Shown here piece by piece: positions 1-7,443 of a stretch of DNA of 64,000 nucleotides (position 1 is its first letter; every line of letters starts with the position of its first letter). The position numbers and the translations under genes were made by a program. The stretch spans positions 1-64,000 of the forward strand of contig JABFRB010000015.1 of NCBI GenBank assembly GCA_013141385.1, given 5' to 3'. The DNA comes from Bacteroidales bacterium (GTDB taxonomy: Bacteria > Bacteroidota > Bacteroidia > Bacteroidales > Tenuifilaceae). The notes under the pieces are model-generated. The model ran no database searches, was not told where the DNA came from, and saw only the letters and a program-made list of their open reading frames with translations.

Positions 1-159
1 AAACATCGAGGAGGCTTGGACTTCGCCTATCGCTCATTGGGGCTTAATTCTTAATCAGTATTTGATTATCTTTGAAAATAGGTGTAGACAATAAAAAATC
101 TGTTTACACAATCTTCTTTACACTCTCCAGTTTTGTAAACAATATCTTCATATATCTAT

Positions 160-642
160 AAAAATTATTCAGCTGATATAATAAATCCTAGAAACGATAC
201 ATCATATATTCAACTCGATATATTAAGTACTCAAAACGTCTTTATAAATTATCAAAACGACACACAAAACCTTCTTCTTGTCAAACTAAATTAACGAAAT
301 GCTTCCCTAAACTATCAACTTGAGGTATCATACTATTAACTTGAGTCACTAAATTAACGAAATGCCATACTAAATGAACAACATGTCATATTAAATTAAT
401 AAAATGCTATACTAAACGGACAACATGTCACATTAAATTAATAAAACGCTACACTAAATGGTCAACATGTCATATCAAACTAATTAAATGCGTAATTAAA
501 TGGATAACATGTCATATTAAATCAATAAAACGTCTCATTAAATATATAACATGTTATATTAAAATATCAAAACGATACATAATATTACCTTCTTGTCGAA
601 CTAAATTAATGGAATGCTTTATTAAATAGATCAAACCCAAAA
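160..642. repeat. Phased 21-bp degenerate tandem repeat array, 23 units
   Basis: Units start at 160, 181, 202 and so on to 622 with no slip in register. The core unit is roughly yTAAATnnAnnAAmAyG followed by a 5-nt AT-rich end. A is invariant at unit position 3 in all 23 units. A pyrimidine-G step occupies positions 15-16 in 22 of 23; those Gs lie at 175, 196, 217 and so on to 616. The middle part (370-579) alternates two subtypes, one with AACATGTCATA and one with AAAATGCTATA, giving a 42-bp higher-order period. Individual units differ a lot outside the fixed positions. Stop codons recur in the forward frame, so it is not a coding heptad repeat. It has no identical repeats with unique spacers, so it is not CRISPR. 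Function unknown; phased protein-binding sites (iteron- or centromere-like) are one possibility. Confidence 0.85.
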
Positions 643-658
643 TATAAATTATATATAC

Positions 659-675
659 TATCGCAATTTGCGATA
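659..675. repeat. 17-bp palindrome TATCGCAATTTGCGATA, copy 1
   Basis: Perfect palindrome around a central T, just right of the 21-bp array. The same 17 bases recur at 1036-1052 and, inside a coding sequence, at 2614-2630. It is a short interspersed palindromic (REP-like) sequence of unknown role. Confidence 0.7.
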
Positions 676-784
676 TGGGTACATGTAAGAGTTCCGAATT
701 TTGAGAAAGTTCGGAACTCTTTAGTTTGAAACCCAAACGGATGGAATGATAAAAAGTGATATCCTATTCAAAAGAATGCTCGTC

Positions 785-956
785 CTTTTATAGCAACGTA
801 GTTGCGAAATATTGGTAGGGCAAAATCACAAAATCCATTTAAGCTCCGTAGGAGCGAAATATAAATCAACGTATATGCCGTTCCTACGGAGCTTGAAATT
901 TAACATTATTTATTCTCTACCAATATTTTGTTCCTACGGAACTTTTATAAAATCAA
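785..956. repeat. Nested inverted-repeat cluster (CCGTAGGA-type REP)
   Basis: An AGCTCCGTAGGAGCG arm near 840-855 is complementary, with one mismatch, to CGTTCCTACGGAGCTT near 879-894. Outside it, GCGAAATATTGGTAG near 806-820 faces CTACCAATATTTTG near 917-930. A third TTCCTACGGAACTT arm ends the cluster. This is the nested-hairpin arrangement of REP-like repeats that are common between Bacteroidota genes. No ORF of substance overlaps it. Confidence 0.65.
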
Positions 957-1030
957 AAAGTTTGAATATTCATCACTCCTCCCGATAGGTTTAATATTTT
1001 CCAAAGAAAAAATATCAAACTACAATCAAA

Positions 1031-1057
1031 CCTACTATCGCAATTTGCGATAATAGG
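1031..1057. repeat. Palindrome TATCGCAATTTGCGATA, copy 2, with extended stem
   Basis: The 17-bp core (1036-1052) is flanked by CCTAC and ATAGG, extending the hairpin to 13-bp arms with one mismatch. Confidence 0.7.
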
Positions 1058-1314
1058 TAATTGTAATATCTCCGATTTAAAAAAATGCTTAAATGATTTG
1101 CACCACCAATAGGAAAAACCTTATCTCCCTTTTCCTTTACAACATTAGTAGCAAAAACGGTAAATTGCATACTATGTAACCTTATTACCTTATTTGGCGG
1201 GTTTAATTTATATTTCTATCCCATAATAAGGTAATAAGGTTGAATCGTTGTTGTTTGTTTTCTACTAAGGTTGTTCGAAAAAAGATAAGGTTTTTTAATT
1301 GATTGGTTTGGCGT

Positions 1315-1395
1315 TAACCCCGTCAGGGTTTTGAACCCTGACGGGGTTTGTACTCTCACCAGACGCTTCCAGGTCTTTTAGACTCTGGAAGGTCT
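1315..1395. repeat. Two adjacent hairpin repeats
   Basis: 1316-1348 is a perfect 15-bp inverted repeat, AACCCCGTCAGGGTT and its complement, around a 3-nt loop. It is followed at about 1362-1395 by a second imperfect hairpin (CTTCCAGGTC, TTTA loop, GACTCTGGAAG). Both look like short interspersed repeats rather than terminators, because no gene ends just upstream. Confidence 0.6.
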
Positions 1396-1478
1396 TGCAC
1401 CTTGGAAAACCCAGTAGAGTTCGAAGAACCTGCTGGCGTTTGGTTGACAAAAGCAAAAGGATTAGCTGAAGGCAAGTA

Positions 1479-1630
1479 TTCTAGATTCTTCGCTTCGCTC
1501 AGAATGACAAAGGATTCATATTACAATTCATCATTATTAAGGAAGGGGGTTGAAGTTTCCAAAACACACTGTTTCTTGTCATGCTGAACGGAGTGAAGCA
1601 TCTAAGATCCTTCGCTGCGCTCAGGATAAT
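1479..1630. repeat. CTTCGCTTCGCTCAG-type interspersed repeats
   Basis: About 1479-1511 carries ATTCTTCGCTTCGCTCAGAA. About 1576-1630 carries TCATGCTGAACGGAGTGAAG followed by the near-complement GATCCTTCGCTGCGCTCAG, forming a hairpin with roughly 20-bp arms. A related copy sits at 21967-22055 inside a TIR-bounded element. From family memory this sequence is widespread between genes in Bacteroidota. Confidence 0.6.
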
Positions 1631-1785
1631 AATAGGTATGTTTCTTTATAGTAAAATCAAAGCACAAGATTACTAACTTCAAATCACCCTATTTTTAACC
1701 CACCAAATTATCCCACCCACAAATTACTATCATCCCACCTATTTTTTTAACTTTGGGGAAGTTGTAATCATTTTAATACTTCTCT

Positions 1786-4686
1786 ATGGATAATAAACTT
1801 TCTGCTGGTTGGAGGAAACTTCTTGAGGGTTTCCCGTGGTTTGAGGGTGAGGGTAATTTTCCATTACCTGCTTATTCAGAGTTTATGCCGCCTCCAAGGG
1901 TGGGATGTAGTCCGTACGGAGAGGTTGACTCATCAACTTTTAGGAGTAAAGATGAGTATGGTTGGTATATCCCTGAACTGGAGGAGGAGCTTGAGCTCAA
2001 GCCCGGGCTAGAGCATATCTCAAAGCAGATAATGCACTACATCGAAAAGTTGGGAAAGGGAATCACAGAATATCATATATCTGGGCACGGCAAACAAAAT
2101 CTTATCGATAATCCTTACTGGCCTCCAGAGCTTGCAGAACAAGCTGGTAAATTGGAGCATGAACGGTTTGTTGCGTTTCTAAGCCTTGCACTCTCCCGCA
2201 CACAGGACGATAAGGGGCGTGTTCGTTGGACACTTTTTGGGGGTAGCGAGCAAGGGCCTGAAAATACTTTCTGGAAAAGTTTCTACACCTCTCCCACCAA
2301 TGAAATAGCAGAAAAGGAGTCATTATCATTTATTGCCAGCATTCTTAAGGATGCATATAGTGAAATTGTTGATGATTGGGCAATGCTAAAAAACGCAGGT
2401 TTTAGAATACTTCCAAGCGATTCATCAACCCCACTACCAAAGTGGACTGGGGATTTTATAGTAAACAACCAATCATCTTATGACGAGGTTCGTTATCTGC
2501 TAACATTCCTTCCATTCTCAAATCTTCCTGATGCTGTTAAACAGCTCTATTTCTCTGGGAGGTTAGCCCTTCTGCCATTTCCCGGGAGCCTAGTATTCTG
2601 GGGTATGCCTACATATCGCAATTTGCGATATGAGCTTCCAATGGCAATGCAAATTCCATTGCTTAAATTGGTGTCGAGGCATAGCGGGCATGGTGGGCTG
2701 CGTGTACCCCAATCGGGATGGCTGCATGAACCTCGCCCAGGGAATCATAACGATATCCAGCACGATTTGGTAAATAACACCTACCATCGTACGCATCGCT
2801 GGCAACGTGTTCATGTACATGAGGATGAACTCCTATCCCACCCTCGAGTGGCAAATCTCAATAAAGTACTTTTTAGCACTGAGCTGGATTCAATGGGTTT
2901 GTACGATAAGCCAATGGTAAAGAATTGCCAGATTTGGACTCGGGATTTCAAACTACTTATCGATGGACCAAAAGCAAACGCACACGCAATAGCTAAAGCA
3001 GAAATCACGCTTGGAAAAGGAGGGCTTTTCGGCTACCGATTTATATTTCCAGCAATGCGTGTTGGAAAACATGAGGTTTACTGGCATCGTCCAGTGGTTG
3101 CTTACAATTTGCAGGAAACTGGCGAAACCAAAATTCTTTCGGAATCACTGCTGGGTTACATGGTTGCCTACGATACTAATTCGACCGATATAGCCAACCC
3201 CATTGAACTATGGCCTAGGTTACTGCGGAGGAAAACACACCTAACGGCAATTCATGATATCAACTGTAAACACGATCATTACCACCACCAAACGGCTTTT
3301 AATATTATCAACCTACTTGATCATTCCGAAAAACTTGATTGTAAGCCCCTTCCCTACGATTTTGCACGACATCTAATTAGATACGGTAAACATGCATCGT
3401 TGGATCAATGGATAGCAGATCTTCCAAATCATGCTAAAGACCCTGAAACTGGGAAATTCCTAAAAGACGCGGTTGAAAAGGTGATTGAGCCTGTGGTCAA
3501 AGCACGGGCACTTCCGTACGCATTAACCTACGAACAAACCGCTAAACGGGAGTTTGAGGAGGCTTGGTGGATCGATATCTACTACCTTGCTCATGGAAAA
3601 TTTATTAATAAAGATAATGCCGATTGCATTCACGATGAGGTTACTATAAAGCAATCACCTCATCATCACAGGGATTTGGAACAATTGGGTGATTATCTAA
3701 TTTCGCGCCATCGCGAAGCGATTCGTAAAGAGGGCATGGAGGGCAAGGCATTCTGCGGAGAGCTGCCATTCGGTTGGAAAACCGATTTTGCTTTTGATGT
3801 TTTCGGAGGATGGAAGCGAAACCACGAAGGGCATACCTACGAAAGGAATATCCTTGTGGTTATCCCGGGAAAAAATCGCAAGGAGGCCGTTGTTATGGGC
3901 GACCATTACGATACTGCCTATATGGAGGATATTTACGATAAAGATCGAGGTGGTACTGGTGCAAGAATTTCAGCAAATGGTGCAGACGATAACTATTCGG
4001 CTACATCTACTCTACTTCAAGCGGCATCAATATTTCTGAAGATGTCGAAGCAAAATAAGTTGGAAAGGGATATTTGGCTGATTCATCTTACTGGTGAGGA
4101 GTTCCCATCCGATTGTATGGGAGCACGCAACTTTTGCAAAGCGATAATTGAAAAGACGTTGAAACTCCATCTTGATAAGGATAATACAATCGACCTGTCG
4201 GAAACTAAGATTGTGGGTGCTTTTGTAATGGATATGATTGGTCATAATAGGGATAACGCTAAAGATATCTTCCAGATATCGCCGGGTAAAAGTTTACAAT
4301 CGCTTAAAATTGCCCAGCAAGCGCATATCGCCAATATGATTTGGAATGTTAGCACCCACGATTGGAACAGGAATCCTCAAAGGCTAAACTCAACAAGGGG
4401 AAAACGCTCCACCGATGACAAAACCATGCCCGAAATTGCACGGCATCTGCCGCTAAACGGCGAAGTGCGAACCAAGTTCGATCCATTCAGTTCCATCTAC
4501 AACACCGATGGGCAGATATTTTCGGATCTTGGTTTGCCCATAGTCCTCTTTATGGAGAATTACGATTTGCATCGTACCGGCTACCACGATACTAAGGACA
4601 CAATGGATAATATCGATTTGGATTACGGTGCTGCGCTAGCCGCAATCTGCATTGAAACAGTGGCAAGGGTAGCTGTTAATGAGTAG
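1786..4686 (+). CDS. M28-family zinc metallopeptidase with a long N-terminal region
   Basis: A 966-residue protein whose last third is an M28 (aminopeptidase Y/PSMA-like) zinc peptidase domain. The expected metal ligands and catalytic acid appear in order: His in GDHYDT (about 706), Asp in GADDN (about 733), Glu-Glu in TGEEFP (about 770), Asp in MDMIGHN (about 813) and His in GYHDTKDT (about 934). A di-zinc exopeptidase activity is therefore likely. The first ~650 residues match nothing I recognise. No signal peptide or membrane segment is seen at the chosen ATG, so it is probably cytoplasmic. No SD precedes the start; TAACTTTG at 1748-1755 resembles a Bacteroidota -7 element but lacks a convincing -33 partner. 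A palindromic repeat (2612-2632) lies inside the reading frame without breaking it. It stands alone, downstream of the repeat-rich leader. Confidence 0.8.
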   Translation: MDNKLSAGWRKLLEGFPWFEGEGNFPLPAYSEFMPPPRVGCSPYGEVDSSTFRSKDEYGWYIPELEEELELKPGLEHISKQIMHYIEKLGKGITEYHISGHGKQNLIDNPYWPPELAEQAGKLEHERFVAFLSLALSRTQDDKGRVRWTLFGGSEQGPENTFWKSFYTSPTNEIAEKESLSFIASILKDAYSEIVDDWAMLKNAGFRILPSDSSTPLPKWTGDFIVNNQSSYDEVRYLLTFLPFSNLPDAVKQLYFSGRLALLPFPGSLVFWGMPTYRNLRYELPMAMQIPLLKLVSRHSGHGGLRVPQSGWLHEPRPGNHNDIQHDLVNNTYHRTHRWQRVHVHEDELLSHPRVANLNKVLFSTELDSMGLYDKPMVKNCQIWTRDFKLLIDGPKANAHAIAKAEITLGKGGLFGYRFIFPAMRVGKHEVYWHRPVVAYNLQETGETKILSESLLGYMVAYDTNSTDIANPIELWPRLLRRKTHLTAIHDINCKHDHYHHQTAFNIINLLDHSEKLDCKPLPYDFARHLIRYGKHASLDQWIADLPNHAKDPETGKFLKDAVEKVIEPVVKARALPYALTYEQTAKREFEEAWWIDIYYLAHGKFINKDNADCIHDEVTIKQSPHHHRDLEQLGDYLISRHREAIRKEGMEGKAFCGELPFGWKTDFAFDVFGGWKRNHEGHTYERNILVVIPGKNRKEAVVMGDHYDTAYMEDIYDKDRGGTGARISANGADDNYSATSTLLQAASIFLKMSKQNKLERDIWLIHLTGEEFPSDCMGARNFCKAIIEKTLKLHLDKDNTIDLSETKIVGAFVMDMIGHNRDNAKDIFQISPGKSLQSLKIAQQAHIANMIWNVSTHDWNRNPQRLNSTRGKRSTDDKTMPEIARHLPLNGEVRTKFDPFSSIYNTDGQIFSDLGLPIVLFMENYDLHRTGYHDTKDTMDNIDLDYGAALAAICIETVARVAVNE
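2612..2632. repeat. Palindrome TATCGCAATTTGCGATA, copy 3, inside a CDS
   Basis: The core at 2614-2630 is extended by CA and TG to a 21-bp perfect palindrome. It is translated in frame as TYRNLRYE within the peptidase gene. The identical core occurs twice in the intergenic leader. Confidence 0.7.
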
Positions 4687-4687
4687 A

Positions 4688-4821
4688 TTCAAGTTACTAG
4701 TCACTAGTTGCTAGTTTTGTGACTTACAATATTTAACTTTGGTCGTAACCATGAAGTTTTGCATCAATCATGATATCATGCAAATAAAAAGATATCAGCA
4801 ACAAGCATCTAGTAACTTGAA
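4688..4821. mobile_element. 134-bp TIR-bounded element (MITE-like)
   Basis: Perfect 13-bp terminal inverted repeats TTCAAGTTACTAG (4688-4700) and CTAGTAACTTGAA (4809-4821), with weaker complementarity continuing to about 24 bp (ending GTTGC / GCAAC). The interior is non-coding and includes TAACTTTG (4734-4741), a possible -7 promoter element for the next gene. It lies exactly between two genes. No transposase is present, so a non-autonomous element is inferred. Confidence 0.55.
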
Positions 4822-4835
4822 CTATTTTTATACCC

Positions 4836-5225
4836 ATGAAGAAACTAATTATATCCCTAGCACTTTTAGCAATTACTTCAACTGCAATTTGCCAAACTAA
4901 GCAAAATATTCAGGCCTGTATTAAAGGGTACAATCTAACCGATACCATTCAAATTGACGATTTGATAAGAATAGGCGAGCTATCACTTAATACTAAAGAA
5001 TACTCAATTGTTGGTTTTGGTTTAGTATTTATGGGTGGCGTATTCCTTACAGAATTTAAAAGCAATTCCAACAAGCTAACCGATGAGATGAGGAGCGCAC
5101 TTACCGGTTTAAAAGGGAAGAACATGAGGGTAATAAAGATTTGTTTTGAGAATATCACTATAGTCACCCCTTCCGATAACAGAAGGAATATCGGTGCATT
5201 GATATATAGACTTAAAATAAAATAG
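4836..5225 (+). CDS. Secreted protein with a GldM C-terminal-like domain
   Basis: A 129-residue protein with an N-terminal signal peptide (Lys-rich start, hydrophobic to about 17, cleavage near ICQ). The rest, especially NSNKLTDEMRSALTGLK, then FENITIV and RNIGALIYRLK, resembles the last domain of GldM, the periplasmic shaft protein of the type IX secretion/gliding motor. It has only this one domain, whereas full GldM is about 500 residues with a membrane anchor. It is therefore a stand-alone periplasmic relative, not GldM itself; its role is unknown. It starts 15 bp after a MITE-like element that may supply its promoter. The domain match is from memory of the family pattern. Confidence 0.65.
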   Translation: MKKLIISLALLAITSTAICQTKQNIQACIKGYNLTDTIQIDDLIRIGELSLNTKEYSIVGFGLVFMGGVFLTEFKSNSNKLTDEMRSALTGLKGKNMRVIKICFENITIVTPSDNRRNIGALIYRLKIK

Positions 5226-5670
5226 TTACAGAAATCAACCCCCATATTATTGGTTATAAAATTCATAACTACCGTTCTAAAGAAATTTGGAGATTAACCA
5301 ATGGACTAGATAATAGTTATATCTCTCAAAAATTGAATAGCCACTCAGTAACTACAATCCCCCATTTTGAAATGATTTCTTCCATAATTGAAGTGAAATT
5401 CACCGAAATTGAGTTGACTTTTGGCTGAATTGAAAAAACATAAGGTAGAATATAGAAGAATTCCCTATTTTACATTCCCTCTCTCTGTCTTTTTGAGTAT
5501 ATGTATCTAACCACATTAAAGATATATAGGTAAGTAGTTGGGAAGGTGTGATGGTTTATCGTAAACTTTTAAGATCAAATCCTCATTTGACTGTAAATAA
5601 CTTTGGTTAGCTTTGAGATAAAGATTACAAAAGATACTTTTGTATACGTAATATTACAGTTGGAGGATAA
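5226..5670. other. Intergenic region, mostly featureless
   Basis: 445 bp of AT-rich DNA between the GldM-C-like gene and the beta-propeller gene. Apart from the promoter at its right end I see no ORF, RNA or repeat. Confidence 0.5.
5612..5642 (+). promoter_or_regulatory. Bacteroidota-type promoter (TTTG-N19-TACTTTTG)
   Basis: TTTG at 5612-5615 and TACTTTTG at 5635-5642 match the -33 TTTG and -7 TAnnTTTG consensus of the phylum with a 19-nt gap. Transcription would start about 5649, some 20 nt before the ATG at 5671. An SD-like GGAGGA sits at about 5661. Confidence 0.6.
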
Positions 5671-7008
5671 ATGAAACTAAAAATTACTTTTCAGGTTGCG
5701 CTATTTTCACTAACGCTTTTAAGTCTGCAATTAGCTGCTCAAGATAGTACTGATACTTGGCCAAATTGGCGTGGATCAAATGTTGATGGTGTTTCGCCGA
5801 ATGGAACACCACCAACGGAATGGAGTGAAACAAAAAACATTAAATGGAAAACGCCAATTCCAGGTAAAGGTATTGGAACGCCTGTGGTTTGGGGAAACCA
5901 AATTTTTATTACTACAGCTATTGAACTTGATAAAAAAGCAACAGAAGAGGCAATTAAAAGGCTAAAAAAAACGAGCCCTACTTTTGTAAAGTTATTCGGT
6001 ATGTCAGGGACAATTGAGAATTTTTTACAATTTGTAGTTTACTCAATTAATCGAAGTAATGGTGAAATTATTTGGAAAAAAGTTGTGCGTGAACAATACC
6101 CTCATGAAGGCATAAATAATAATGGCAGTTGGGCATCAGCATCATGCGCAACCGATGGGGAACATGTGATTGCATTTTTAGGTTCGTATGGAATTTATTG
6201 TTTTAACATGGATGGAAACTTGATTTGGGAAAAAGATTTTGGCGATATGCAAATTGAAAACGCTTTTGGCGAAGGAACATCACCAGTTCTTTATAAAGAC
6301 AAATTAATCATTGTTTGGGATCATGAGGGACAATCAAAAATATATGTTTTAAATAAAAAAACAGGTGAAGAAATCTGGCAAAAGAATCGGGATGAAAAAA
6401 CAACATGGGCAACTCCTATAGTTGTTGAATTTGAAGGTAAAGCACAAATAATAGTACCTAGCAACAATAAATCGATAGGATATGATCTCGAGACCGGTGA
6501 TGTAATTTGGAAAATCAATGGATTAAGGGAGGATATAATTCCTTGTCCTGTATTTGATGGAGAAAGAGCCTTTTTAATGACTAAACTAGGTATTCAGGCA
6601 ATTAACTTAGAAGTTGCAAAAGATAATTTAGAACATTCAAATGCTGTTATCTGGACTAAAGATAAAAACTCATCCTATGTTCCCTCTCCTTTATTAAAGA
6701 ATGAAAAACTATATTATCTAAAGGGAAGCTGCGCACAATTAAGTTGTGTTGATGCCAAAAATGGAGAAATCTATTATGCCGCTTTAAAACTAGAAGGATT
6801 GGCTGGTGTATATGCCTCACCAGTTTGGGCAAATGGGAATATTTATATAATTGACAGACGGGGAACATGCTCAGTAATTAAAGATGGAGCTGAGTTTAAA
6901 GTCATTGCCAAAAATAAACTTGACGATAATTTTGACGCATCTCCAGCAATTGTGGGGAATGAACTGCTACTAAGAGGATTTAAAAGTTTATATTGTATTT
7001 CTAAATAA
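5671..7008 (+). CDS. Secreted PQQ-like beta-propeller repeat protein
   Basis: A 445-residue protein with a clear signal peptide (1-23, ending LAAQ). The mature start has WPNWRGSNVDGVS, typical of the PQQ-like (quinoprotein alcohol dehydrogenase-like) beta-propeller family. Blade repeats with the TGEEIWQK / NGEIIWKK / TGDVIWKI motif recur through about residue 300, so it should fold as a 7- or 8-blade propeller in the periplasm or on the surface. The catalytic calcium and disulfide signatures of true PQQ dehydrogenases are not evident, so a binding or scaffold role is as likely as an enzyme. The start is supported by GGAGGATAA just upstream and a matching promoter. It is probably monocistronic, with a hairpin about 240 bp downstream. 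Confidence 0.8.
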   Translation: MKLKITFQVALFSLTLLSLQLAAQDSTDTWPNWRGSNVDGVSPNGTPPTEWSETKNIKWKTPIPGKGIGTPVVWGNQIFITTAIELDKKATEEAIKRLKKTSPTFVKLFGMSGTIENFLQFVVYSINRSNGEIIWKKVVREQYPHEGINNNGSWASASCATDGEHVIAFLGSYGIYCFNMDGNLIWEKDFGDMQIENAFGEGTSPVLYKDKLIIVWDHEGQSKIYVLNKKTGEEIWQKNRDEKTTWATPIVVEFEGKAQIIVPSNNKSIGYDLETGDVIWKINGLREDIIPCPVFDGERAFLMTKLGIQAINLEVAKDNLEHSNAVIWTKDKNSSYVPSPLLKNEKLYYLKGSCAQLSCVDAKNGEIYYAALKLEGLAGVYASPVWANGNIYIIDRRGTCSVIKDGAEFKVIAKNKLDDNFDASPAIVGNELLLRGFKSLYCISK

Positions 7009-7057
7009 CGATAGTTCTTTCGATTTAATGACATCTCCAGACCCCAATAAAACATAG

Positions 7058-7210
7058 CTAATTGTTGATAATGGGAATAAATCGCTGTTATCAACATACC
7101 CCTTGTTCTACAAGATATACAGCGGATTAGCAACAGTTTGGCTTGACCAGTGGGATAGCAATGCGGCTCCGAAAATTATTAGGACACATGGCATCAAATA
7201 TTATGGGTAA
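7058..7210 (+). pseudogene. Possible C-terminal remnant of an unknown gene
   Basis: An open stretch of 50 codons without a plausible start, ending in TAA at 7208-7210. Its translation (Trp-rich, with GLATVWLDQWD and THGIKYYG) looks protein-like rather than random, but I cannot assign a family. It could equally be a chance reading frame in intergenic DNA. Confidence 0.25.
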
Positions 7211-7248
7211 TTAAAAAATTCTCTTCGCAGAGAAAAATAAATGTATAT

Positions 7249-7285
7249 GGGGTTCTAATTTTTTTGAAAAATTAGAACCCTTTTA
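7249..7285 (+). terminator. Rho-independent-type hairpin
   Basis: GGGTTCTAATTTT (7250 onward) pairs with AAAATTAGAACCC (7268-7280) around a short loop, followed by TTTT. It lies about 240 bp after the beta-propeller gene. Confidence 0.65.
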
Positions 7286-7443
7286 AAACAATAAAGGGCT
7301 TAAGATTTGAACTAAATGTAATTATCAAAATTTTTCGTTCAGCAAAAAGTTATGAGTTGGATTTAAAATATATTAGTTCTTTTATAAATGATAATTTTAT
7401 TATTCTTTAGTACACACAAACAATCATATTAGATTATTTACGT

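Noticed and set aside
160-642. CRISPR array
   Set aside because: Units are 21 bp, degenerate and contiguous; there are no identical repeats, no unique spacers and no cas genes.
160-642. Coding heptad repeat (21 nt = 7 codons)
   Set aside because: In the forward unit frame (LNxxHVI-like) stop codons recur in many units; the minus frame matching the unit likewise ends in stops.
1348-1587. 79-codon ORF in the leader
   Set aside because: It runs through interspersed hairpin repeats and has no family resemblance.
4836-5225. GldM itself
   Set aside because: Only the last domain is present, with a signal peptide instead of the membrane anchor, and no gldK/L/N genes nearby.
5671-7008. True PQQ-dependent dehydrogenase
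   Set aside because: Only the propeller repeat pattern is visible; cofactor and catalytic signatures are not evident.
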